Below, piece by piece: positions 8,929 through 18,364 of a DNA stretch of 18,935 nt (position 1 is its first letter; every line of letters begins with the position of its first letter). Both the position numbers and the translations under genes were made by a program. A model generated the notes under the pieces. The model saw only the letters and a list, made by a program, of their open reading frames with translations. It did not search any database and was not told the DNA's origin. The stretch comes from Parvularia atlantis. Its lineage: Eukaryota > Opisthokonta > Rotosphaerida. The stretch spans positions 1 to 18,935 of the forward strand of contig CALSCO010002344.1 in the NCBI GenBank assembly GCA_943704415.1, read 5' to 3'.

Positions 8929-11900
8929 CTGGGGAGAGGCGCCCGTGAGCCACGCTAACACTGGCGCGACAGCTGCTGCGCGCACCTGGAACCGCGCCTT
9001 GGCCGTCAGCAGCGCGCGCGAGATGTCGGCAGCCTTGGGCGACGTGAATGTGAGGCTGCTGGTGCCACGCTCAAACTTGATCGTAAACTCGGACTCGGCG
9101 CCCTTGCTGACGGTCGTGATCTGCGCGGCAGCGCGCGGATGATGCGGCGTGGCACACCGCACGCACGGCGAGACGCACGTCATCGATCTCGGAGATGTGG
9201 TAGATGTCGTTCACGGTCGCCGACAGCCCAAAGATCTCGTGCTTCTTGATCGTCGTCACGTGGATCGTCTCGTTGCCGACCTTGACCACGACGGGGACTG
9301 CGCGCACCGCAGCTCGTTCAGCAAGCGCAAACGGCCAGGTCACGGCGAGGCCACACCGTGCGCGAGGAACTGCGATGTCTTGACCACGGGCGTGAAACTT
9401 GCGCCGTTCTCCGCCACATCCTGTGTGCGCGCGTTACGTCCGTGCAGAAAGACAAAGGCACCACAGCCGACCACACCGTCTCGAGCGCGAGCGTCGACTT
9501 GGGCAGCTGCAGGTCTGCCGGCGCGATGTGCTCTGCAAACTCGGCCAGGCTCGTGATGAAGACCATTTTCTTCTGCGTCTTGGGGTTGACAAACCGCGCC
9601 GTGCGCTTGGCGTACTTCTTGAAGGCTGCGGGCGGCGCGCGGGCGTTGCAGCAACGAGGCAAGCGGCGAGCCCAGCTGCGTACCCGTATTGACGTTGTAG
9701 ATGTAGATCGTCGCCACGTTCTCCGACGCCTCGAGCGGAAGGATTTGCAGGAACTGCGTCACCCACTGGTTCTGTACCTCGTTGTCGGCCGTGAACTGCG
9801 TCACGTCCACCACGAGGTCGTACGGCTTGCCCATCGAGGCTGCGGCGGCCACGCTCAGCCCGCGAACGCGCACGGGCATGCCCGCGAGCGCACGCTTCAG
9901 GTTCTGCAGGATGAAGTAGATCAGCAGCTCCTCGTCTACCTGGCCCAGCAGGAACTTGCGCGCGACAAAGTAAAACACGGGCCGCTTGTCTTTGGACGGG
10001 TTGCCCTCGAAGAAAATGCGGCGGCTCTTGATCGCCTCGACGTTGCGCTGCCCGCGGCCGTAAGTACGCGTGCATAGCCCTATACGCCAGCGCACCCTCG
10101 AGTTGCGCTGCATAAACTCGAGGAAGAGCTGGTTGGACGCGAGCATCTTGGTCTGCCCGACGCTCTTGCCCTTGACGCTCTGCTCCGGCACCGGGCCGAG
10201 CTGGGCCAGCAGCTGCATGAGCGTGTCCATCGCTGCGCACACGCGCTGTCAGCCGAGCCCCGCGCCTCAGCATCGGCCACTTGCTCTTCTTTGTCGCTCC
10301 GTCGGCCTCGGCCACGCCCTCGATCGACGCCGGCAGGCGCCAGCTCGCCAGCTCCTGCGCGCACGCGCCGGCCCGCATGCTCAGCTGGCCAGGTTGCCCG
10401 CGCAATTGCGACACCGCACCTTGCCGATCTTGTCCAGGTTCTCGTTCAGGTGGAAGTGCAGCCGCGCCAGGTCGCCCTCGTCGATCTGACGACGCGCAGA
10501 AGTCCCGTCCGCCGCAGCCGGCGCAGACGGGGCCGGGCCGCCGCGCGGCGTCGTCGGCCGCGGCTCGAGTACCTCTGCGGACGCGCTGCGCAGGAAGTTC
10601 TGCGCATAGAGTTGAGCACGCAGGCATCCGCAACGGCCCAGACGCACCTCCACAACGGGCAGGTGCGCGCGCAGCGTCTCGTTGACCGGGCCCATGAACG
10701 CCTCCTTGCTCCACTGGTCGACGCGGTTGGCGAGGTTCTGGATGGCCTGTGTTTGTGCGTGTGGCATCAGGAGCGCCACGCGAGACGGGGCTGGCGGCGC
10801 GCGCCTTTGTGATGAGCACAAGCCCGCGCCGCCGCGGGTCTTTCTGCGACATGTCCTTGACGAGGCCGAACGCGTCGGGCGCGACGATGGCCTGCGGCCG
10901 ACGCGTGAGCCCAGCACCCACACACGACGCTGAGCGTGCGCACCGGGCAGAAGAAGCGCAGGAACATGAGGCCGCCGACAGCCGCAAGGATCGACTCCGG
11001 GAAGCGCTTCTCGACGGCCTGCGACGGCGCATCGGAGGGTCAAGTCAGCCGCCTGGGCGGCGGCAGCGTCGCGACGGCACCAGGCGCGTCTGGTAGCAGA
11101 TCTCGCGAAAGTTGCGCGGCATCTTGGGCATGGAGGCGACAATGCAGTCCAGGAAGGTCTTGGTCGCCAGTCTGCCCGCGACCACGGCATACATCAGCAC
11201 ACGGCTGGCTGCCGCAGCGCTTGTGCGCGCGCGCGCGCGCACAGAAGACGGCCCATGTTGGCCTCGGCGTTCTCGGTCGGCTTGATGCGCGCCGGGTCGA
11301 CCTCGAACGAGTCGTTCTCGCCCAGGTTGAAGTCACGCAGGGCCGCAAACGCCGGCCGCAGCGTGCTCACGAGGTAGTCGAACCTGGGCGCGGCACAATG
11401 ACTTAGCACAGCCGCGCGCGAGGGGCCAGCGCGACGCACCCAGTCTGCTTGAGGTACGCCGTGATGAGCTTGGTCGCGAGGCTGTTGCGGCGAAAGAGCG
11501 AGGGCGCCTCCATCGTCTTGAACACCTCGCGCTCGATCATGTCGCGTAGGAGGTCCTGTCGCGTGCTCCCCGTGAGCCCAAAGCGCCAGACCGAGTGCGC
11601 GCCTTTTCGCACCGAAGTGCAGTCGCGCGCCTCAAACACGTTGATGAGGATCGGCGCCAGGTCGTCGCCGTCGTTGACGTTGACCGCGTCGCACAGCGCC
11701 GTGACGATGTAGTGGTCGGGCTGCGCACACGCGCGGGTGAGACGCGCCTGTGTCCACAGCCGCGGCCAAGGACACGCCTGCACGAGCAAGTCAACGAGGC
11801 GATCGTAGCGGTCCTGCAGCGCGTCCTCGGCCACGTCGGCAAACTCGGTGCCTTGCGTGTCGCCGCAGTGCGCGCGCGCCTGTGAGCGGCCAGCGCAAGC

Positions 11901-14900
11901 CACCTGGCTCGGCGTGCGCACCCTGGTTGAGGATGTTGGTGAGCACCTGCATGAACGCCATGCGCGTCTTTGTGTCTTCGTGGTAGCCCATGCTCTGGGC
12001 CGTGGCGCGCATGCGCGTGAGCCGCTGCAGGCGATGGGGCAGCGGGCGGGCGGCGTGCCAGCGAGTACTTGAGGCCCGAGTCGACGTTGGCCGAGAGCAT
12101 GTTGGACATGGCGAGGATGGTGTAGTCGCGCAGCGGGCCGAGGTCCTTGACCGCGTCCTTGGAGCGGTTCAGCAGCTCCTGCAGGTCTGCGCCGCCCGTT
12201 TCAGCACGCGGCAACAGCATGTGCACGGCAGTGCGCGCGCCCTTTGTCAGCTTGCCCGAGTGCGTGCCCTTCTCGAAAGAGTCCAGCATGCGGCAGCGGT
12301 TGAGCAGCTTCGTCATGAACGAGAAGTACTTGTAGAACAGCATCGCGCGCGCCTCGGTCAGGCTCGACATCTCCGAGTCGAGGGCGGACTGGGCGTCTCG
12401 GGATGTCAGAAGAACCGCGCTGCGTCTGGTCGCACCGCGCGCCGCGCACCTCCATCGGCTGCAACGGCAGCTGGTACAGCAGCGCGTGGATCGTCTTTAG
12501 GCACGCCAGGTCGAGGTCGCGCGCGTACTGCGGGTGCATGGCGTCAGAGGTGCGCCTCGCACCGTGCAGCACGCGCCTTCTGGATCTGCGACATCTCCTC
12601 GGCCACCTGCACGCCCTCGGTCTTGACCGAAAAGTCGCTCGTCCACTCGACAAAGTTCTCCAGCAGCTGCAGCCCCGCCGGTCACGCGCCAGCGCCTCGC
12701 GACACGCGGCGCGCACTTTGTTGCGGAACTTGATCTCCTGCCGGAACGAGACAATGCCGCGGCGCGCCATGAGCACCTCGACCATCTGCGAGCGCGCGTG
12801 AGCCGGCAGGCTGCACATGGCCGGTGCGCCACGCACCCCGACCATCTTGATCTTGATGCGCAGCGACGTGGAGCTGCGCGGCAGCCGGTTGAGGTACCGC
12901 ACAAACAGCAGCAGAAGCGTCTCGAAGTCGACCGCGGCCAGCGGGTCCGAGAACGACGAGAGCCGGTCGAGGATGAGGCGTACGATCACGACCGACTGCT
13001 CGATGAAGAGCTGGTGCGGCGCAATCAACACTGCCCATGTCGTGACCAGCAGCGCACCGTCGCCCGCTCGCTCACAATCACCTCGCCCTCGTTCTTGGCG
13101 TCAAAAAACGAGTCCACGCGCGCCCTGCCGGGCCTCCGTCAGCGGCAGGCGTTCAGGTACGCGCTCACGCGCTCACGGACCGGATGGACGAGAAGAGCAT
13201 CGGGTACAGCCCCTGCGACAGCTCCATGCCGATCGTGTCTTTGACGATCTCGCGCACGGCCACCGCGTCGCACACGAGCCAGTCGAGCAGCTCCTCGATG
13301 AAGCGGAAGACGACCTGCTGCGCCAGGCTGGGCAGGTTGACGTAGCCGCGGATGGTGCCCGGGCCCTCGGCAAGCCTGCGACGAGCGCGCGCGCGCGCGC
13401 GCGCGTAAGCCTCACGCACAGCGGCGCCACCGCCACGCACGACTGCAGGTCCAGCCGGCTCATGGCACGCGACTGCGTTGCGTTTGGGTCGAACGGCTGC
13501 GCCTGTTTGGCCTGGTCGCCGATCGCAGACGACAGGCAGACGCCTTCACGGGCTCGTTTAGCGTACTGCTCTGGCTGTGGACCGCGTGCGCACCGCCGAG
13601 GGCGCAGAGGAACCCAGTGTAGTTCTGACACTCGGCCTTGACCTCCGCCACCACCGCGCTCTCGCGCTTCTTGTCCTTCTTGTCGGCCTTTTGGAACAGG
13701 TTGGCGCCTGCGAGCCCCGCCGCACGCGCATGTGAGCCGTTGCTTGGGCGGGAGGGTGTAAGTGCGAGTACGTGCCGCTCCGCGTCTCCTTGACGTCGGC
13801 CTGGGCAGTCTCCGACGTCGCCTTCGCGACCGACGTGATCAGCGGCACCCAGCGACGGTACGCCTCGTCCCAGGCCGACATGTTGCCTGCCCGCGGCAAC
13901 GTCAGCCGGCCCGCACGCTGCCTCGCGCGCCGCACCGTTCGTCGGCCGGTCAATGTGGCGCAGCAGGCGTCGGATCCGCTTCTGCTGCATCTGCCGCCCC
14001 GTCACGACCGACATCGTCGCCGCGAGCTCCTTGTAGATGGCCAGATTCTCAGCCACCTGCGCGGCCGCTCAGCGCCTGCATGTGCGGGCGCCGGGCAGGG
14101 GCTGCGCACCGGATGCACGTAGTCGATGTCGCTCAGCAGCTCGGCCTCGGTGCAGAGGGCGTCGAGGCAGCGTGCGGCCGTCGAGCCAATCTCGGGATCC
14201 TGGGAGCACAGCAGCACAAGCAGGGCGATCTGCGTACGATGAGCGATCAGCAGCAGCCCGTCGCGGCGGCGAACGCACCTCGAGCATTGTCGACGACCGA
14301 TTGTGGTCCTGGATCGACGCGCCGTGCGCTGTCGTGTCGGCGTGCGTGCGCACAAAGTCGTTGCGCGCGCGAAAGATCTCGGCGAGCAGGTTGAGCAAGA
14401 AGCGCACGGTGGTCTCCTGTACGCACTCGTCAGGAGGAACTTCACCGTACACCGCGCGCCTGCGCACGTCGTCGCGCTCGATGATCTGCTTGGCGAGCGA
14501 CAGCGTGACCTGGCACGAGATCTCCCAGAACGACGGCATGAGCTCGCCCGCCGGCGCCCACTGTGTGCGCACGCGCTCTCGCCGTCAGCAAACGTGCGCT
14601 GAGCCGACAGGAGGCTGACCTGCACGATCATCGTCGGCGCGTGCAGGCCCAGCAGCGCCTTGGCCGCCTTGGCGCGCAGGTTCGCGTCCTGCAGGCACAG
14701 TGTGAGGCCAAAGATGAGCCCGCTGGCCGCACGGGGGCACGTCAGCCGTCGCGGTCGTCGTCGCCAGCCGGCGCAGCGCACCGGTTGTCATCGCGCTGGC
14801 TCTTGGCGTCGGTGCTGAAGAGCGCAAGCGTCGGATCGACGATGAAGAGCGAGAGGATGTTGAGCTGGCCGCGCCGCGTGCACACGGTCTGGCTCCGCGG

Positions 14901-17382
14901 TCAGGAGCGACGCCGCGCACCTGGATGTCGAGCTCGATCTTTGCATCCTCCTCGCTCGCGTCCTTCTTCTTCGACCCGAGGATGGACGGGAACGTGCTGC
15001 CCTTGGTCTTGGTGTCGACCGACTGCGCCCGCGCGCGCCGTCAGACGCGCAGGCCCCTGTGCGCGAACGAGCGCACCCGCTTGCTGTTGAGAAAGTCGAG
15101 AAATAGCTTGCGCAGCGGCGACGCCAGGTTGGTGTACGTCGCGCTGATGGTCGGGTTCCACGGCAGGCGGTTCTCCTCTGACGCTGGTGAGGCGCAGACG
15201 GGCGCGTGAACACGAGGCGGCGCACAAGCACATGCACGCACCGATCTGCAGACAGCTCTTGACGAGCACGAGCTTGAAGATCGTCGGCGCATCGTCCTGC
15301 ATGCAGATCGGGAAGAGCGACCTGGGGCCGCACCAAAGAATGAGCTTCGCCGGCTCGCTGCGGCACACGCACCAAATGACGTTGCGCGAGTTGAGCCGGA
15401 ACGACGCCGTGAGGCAGTCGATCATGATCTGCTGGTCGACCACGCCTGCACGCCGCGCACGCGGTTGAGCCTCTCGTGCGCCCCTGTGCACGCGCGCGTG
15501 CGCACCGTCCTGGTTCACAAACGGGTGCTGCGGGTCAAACAGGCGGTCCTTGAGCTCGTTCTCGATCTCGGGCACGAGGTGGCGCAGCGCCGACATCTTG
15601 TCGTTCTTGGCGACGTACGTGGCGGCTGCGTCGCGCGTGAGCCGCGACCGAGGTGCCAGGTGAAGCGGGCGCACCCTTGCAGATGTCGACGTACGACACG
15701 GCCGCGACGTCGGCCAGGTTCTTGGTCTTGAGCGATTTCTTGAGGTTGACGAGGAACGTCGACTTGGACGAGGTGACGGCGGCGTTGTTGCCGTCGCTGC
15801 GCACGGTGATGCTGCGCGAGCGGAGTGAGCAGGCCAGCACCCGCGGCGTGCGCGACACACTTGAGCAGGATGTCTGGACAGAGCGTCAGCAGCATGGACT
15901 GCACGGGCCAGAAGACCATCTTCTTCTTGTGGCTGTCGGCGAGGCCGTCGAAGATGTCAAAGAGGATGTCGGGCCCGCCGGCGAGGCTGCACGTCAGCGC
16001 GCGCGCGGGGTCAGCCAGCGCAGCGGGAGCGCGCAGGCGCAAGCGCACCGCCGCTGTGACTGGCAGAGTGACACAAACTCCATCGGGTGCGAGTTGATCC
16101 AGTTCCAGATGGCCTTCTTGAGGATCACGGCCAAGTTGACGAGCACCGTGCGCTTGAACGAGCGGCACGACGACGACAGCTCCTACGTTTGACGCCCGGC
16201 TGAGCACACGCACACACGGGCGCCGGCGTGGGGTGTGAGCGTGGGCGCACCTGCAGCACTTCGCTCAGCCGCCGCGAGTTGAGGTTGATGTGCTCGAGTA
16301 GGTACAGGTCAAACATGTCGGCGTTCTCGTCCGGCGCGACCGAGAGCGCTGAGTTGGCGCGCCGGCGCCGGCGGTGAGCCGCGCGCTCACGCGGATCGAG
16401 CGGGCGCACCCTGGATGCGCGCCTTGATCCGTGCAAAGAAGATCGGGAAGTTGGACGCGGAGACGTAGAACAGGACCTGGCCCGCGGCCTTGTGCATCTC
16501 GCCGGTCAGCTCGGACGTCTCGACTGCGCGACGTCAACACGCGCGCGCGTGTGGCGCTGGGCGTACGCACTATGCAAGAAGCGCACGCACAGGGCGAGCA
16601 TTTGCTTCACGAGCGCCTCGTCGAGCGGCGGCGGGTCGGACAGCGGACGGATCTGCGCGCGCCCGATCGTTATGGCACGTGGCAAGGGCATGGCACACCG
16701 CGCGCGCACCATCGCCTGCGGCTCGTTGGCCGCGGACGCGTCGGCGGGCGACTGCGGCGCGACGGGCACGGGCCGCGGCAGATCCACGGTCTTGCGCTGC
16801 GCCGTGCGCGTGAGCTGCTGCTTGACCGGGCCCGCGCGCCAACGCACAAAGGCCTCCCAGTGGTGGTCCATGCAGCGCCCGAGCGCCTGCAGCACGAAGA
16901 GTTGCGACCGCTCGTGCACCGTGCCGCCCTGGGCGTCGCCCGCTGCGCCGCCGCCGCTGGGCGCCTGTGCCGCACGGCGTGTTACCTCGGTGAGGCACCG
17001 CGCGACGTACGCGGCGACGTGCGCGGCGCGCGCCTTGTTGGATACGTTCTCGAGCAACGTGGCCAGTCCCGTGGCGACGGTGCTCAGGCGCTGCTCACTG
17101 AGCGCAACGAGCGAGCGCACGCCCTGCGTCAGGATCGGGTCGTCCAGGTCGCTGCTGCCCGTGAGCTGTCGCGCGCGCGCGCGGCATGTCAGTTGTTTAC
17201 CACCGCGGCGTCCGTGCCAACGACCGCCGTCACTGCGCGTCGCGGCGGCAGCGCAGGGCGCGGCGGGCGGGCCGGGTGGACGGGCGGGTCCGCCAGCAGC
17301 GCACCTTTTCGCCCAGCCGGTTGACGAGCGAGAGCACGAGCCGGACCTCGGCGGGCGAGGCGGCGACGCTCGCGCCAACCAT
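5470..17382 (-). CDS. NF1: Neurofibromin (NF1/IRA-type Ras GTPase-activating protein), full length
   Basis: Giant Ras-GAP that speeds GTP hydrolysis by Ras and so switches off Ras signalling; animal NF1 and fungal Ira1/2 belong here. About 65 exons join in frame from ATG at 17382 to TGA at 5470-5472, giving about 2,734 residues (human isoforms about 2,820). The order matches human neurofibromin throughout: N-terminal helical region (about 1-1154), RasGAP domain with its flanks (about 1155-1610), Sec14-PH module (about 1611-1956) and C-terminal helical region (about 1957-2734). Exon lists are in the four sub-entries. The start gives MVGASVAAS, has AACC before ATG, and lies 29 bp from the divergent Dsc3-like start. 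The C-terminus is lysine-rich (PKPKKKQ). Most introns are 47-71 nt (the first is 139), and six begin GC. Family call is near certain; an in-frame GC-AG intron at 9840-9881 and the donor at 11783 remain open choices. Confidence 0.95.
8986..10354 (-). other. NF1: Neurofibromin Sec14 (CRAL-TRIO)-PH-like module (exons 38-44)
   Basis: Exons: 10285-10354, 10096-10232, 9684-10047, 9477-9625, 9357-9420, 9179-9297, 8986-9120. The Sec14 part shows PVFYFVARKF, LLIYFILQNLK, DLVVDVTQF and the YIYNVN strand. The PH-like part shows VKVGNETIHVT, NDIYHISEIDD and LTFTSPKAADI, each placed as in human neurofibromin. In the human protein the module binds glycerophospholipids. Between LKRALA and GKPYDLVVD there is extra sequence that is either a 14-residue insert or a 42-nt GC-AG intron at 9840-9881. 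The intron that joins exons 38 and 39 has a GCAAGT donor. Confidence 0.92.
10420..12388 (-). other. NF1: Neurofibromin RasGAP (GRD) region (exons 27-37)
   Basis: Exons: 12059-12388, 11922-11994, 11784-11851, 11613-11720, 11440-11555, 11243-11383, 11081-11171, 10944-11018, 10805-10891, 10648-10746, 10420-10599. The arginine finger is present in LFRRNSLATK (Arg about residue 1369), aligned with human LFRGNSLASK (Arg1276). The conserved FLRF motif is at about 1482-1485, followed by CPAIVAPDAFGLV and later NLANRVDQWSKEAFM. All catalytic landmarks are therefore intact, and an active GAP is the natural reading. The last exon has a low-complexity Pro/Ala insert (about 10500-10570) between the GAP domain and the Sec14 module. 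The GC-AG introns at 11995-12058 and 10747-10804 lie here. Confidence 0.93.
12389..17382 (-). other. NF1: Neurofibromin N-terminal helical region (exons 1-26)
   Basis: Exons: 17305-17382, 16710-17165, 16571-16652, 16410-16523, 16251-16348, 16049-16182, 15861-15986, 15675-15811, 15506-15625, 15242-15445, 15077-15177, 14921-15022, 14782-14864, 14620-14722, 14279-14560, 14110-14229, 13936-14056, 13776-13886, 13594-13707, 13441-13543, 13181-13375, 13058-13124, 12837-13010, 12717-12785, 12577-12666, 12450-12527. Landmarks shared with the human protein include LMIDCL-like IMIDCLTASF, the FWEIS motif, TGFLCALGG, LYPMLF, VEVLMARR, KFRNK and LPLQP. In the animal protein this part is HEAT/ARM-like and supports dimerisation. 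The first intron (17166-17304, 139 nt) is the longest. A linker near 16750-16830 is rich in Pro, Ala and basic residues and has no human counterpart that I can place. Confidence 0.88.
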
Positions 17383-17411
17383 GGTTCTGGACGGCAGGTT
17401 GTGTGACCGTG
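17383..17411. promoter_or_regulatory. 29-bp head-to-head start region between neurofibromin and the Dsc3-like gene
   Basis: Only 29 bp lie between the two start codons, which point away from each other. No room remains for two ordinary core promoters and 5' UTRs, so either the promoters overlap the first exons of the opposite gene, or one start codon lies elsewhere. The neurofibromin ATG has a good context (AACC before, G after); the Dsc3-like ATG has a weaker one (CCGTG before, C after). Confidence 0.5.
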
Positions 17412-18331
17412 ATGCACGTCACTGTTCGCGTCACGTCGGGGCGGCCGGACGTGCGCCTGGCGGGCGTGGCGCCGAGCACGACGTTTGGCGAGCTTGCGGA
17501 GCAGGTGCGCGCGGTGGTGGCCGCGGTGGTCGGGGCTGAGCGGGCTGAGCGGGCTGAGCGGGCTGAGCGGGCTGAGCGGGCTGAGAAGGCGAGGCGACGC
17601 AGACGCGCCAGCACGCGCCGGACCTCGCCGGGCGGCGACTGCGGTTCATCGCGCGCGGACGGCTGCTGGCGGACGCGATGACGCTCGGGGCGTGCGGCGT
17701 GCGCTCGGGCGACACGGTGCACTGCGTGGTGTCGGACGCGGCGGCCGACGCGGGCGACAGGCGAGCGGTGCGCGCCGGGCTGTGCTTGTGCGCGCGCGCG
17801 AGCGCTCATGGTAGACGCAGCAGGATCGCGCCGAGCAGCACGCGCTGCCGGTGCCGCCGCGCTACGAGGGCTTTGACCGGCTACGCGAGGCGGGGTTTAC
17901 GGACGACGACATCAGCAACTACCGCCACTCGTTCCACGGGCGCGCGGCCGCCGCATCGATGGACGAGGGTGGCGTCGCACCACCGCCGCCGCAGTGCGAC
18001 GCTCTGCTGAGCGTGCGCGCACACGCGCGCAGAGACGATGCGGCAGCTGGAGGAGGACTGGATGTCGTCGACAGCGATGGCGCCCTCGGGCCGCGACTTT
18101 GGTGCGCATGTGCCGCGGCGCCGCTCGCGCTGTCGGTCTCACGCCGCATTTTCAGGGACGGCTGATGGGACAAACACGGACTTTGTGTGGGGCATGCTGC
18201 TCGGCTTCGTCGCCGGCTTCGTTGTCATGTTCTTCGTGGGCGACAGCATATTGAACAAGCAGCAGACCATGGGCATCCTCAGCGGCATCGCGGCCAACCT
18301 TCTCTTCAGCATGATGAGGCCTATTGCGTAA
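17412..18331 (+). CDS. dsc3: Dsc3-like ubiquitin-domain membrane protein (DUF2407 family)
   Basis: In fungi, Dsc3 is a subunit of the Golgi/endosome Dsc E3 ligase, which handles membrane-protein quality control and, in fission yeast, SREBP activation. Exons: 17412-17504, 17603-17767, 17821-17968, 18033-18101, 18156-18331, giving 216 residues. An N-terminal ubiquitin-like fold covers about 1-77, with LRFIARGRLLAD and SGDTVHCVVSD typical of the family. The DUF2407 C-terminal signature follows: GFDRLREAGFTDDDIS (from about 103), then MRQLEEDWM (from about 138), then two membrane segments at about 168-190 and 196-214. A Pro/Ala-rich linker joins the halves. The first intron contains a 9-bp tandem repeat. 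Alternative: a TMUB-type ubiquitin-like membrane protein, but the GFDRL...EDWM order favours Dsc3. The ligase's other subunits are not in this window. Confidence 0.85.
17533..17585 (+). repeat. Minisatellite, 9-bp unit GGGCTGAGC, about 5.9 copies
   Basis: Near-perfect tandem copies of GGGCTGAGC lie within intron 1 (17505-17602) of the Dsc3-like gene and end about 17 bp before its acceptor. Read through, the repeat would encode repeating Ala-Glu-Arg, but it must be spliced out for the ubiquitin-like fold to be continuous. Each unit contains CTGAG, close to the CTGAC element seen before many acceptors here. Confidence 0.9.
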
Positions 18332-18364
18332 GCGTTTTTTTTTTTTTGAGTTGCCAGCCGTGAC
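18332..18364 (+). terminator. 33-bp spacer with a T13 run after the Dsc3-like stop
   Basis: The spacer contains 13 consecutive T (18335-18347) three bases after TAA and then only 17 bp before the next ATG. The T run fits the T/C tracts found after the tetraspanin and neurofibromin stops and could be a 3'-end element. The spacer also has to supply the start region of the downstream gene. No AATAAA is seen. Confidence 0.4.

Noticed and set aside
9840-9881. Possible 42-nt GC-AG intron inside the Sec14 domain exon
   Set aside because: It keeps frame either way, has an atypical GCATGC donor and is shorter than every accepted intron; left in the exon and flagged as open.
9434-11032. A 532-codon minus-strand open frame, the longest in the window
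   Set aside because: It mixes true exon pieces (for example the FGLVKD exon) with out-of-frame stretches; spliced exons in other frames give the conserved neurofibromin sequence instead.
11205-11242. A shorter intron of 38 nt using the acceptor CCAG at 11205-11206
   Set aside because: The longer intron 11172-11242 gives exactly equal spacing with human neurofibromin and a normal length.
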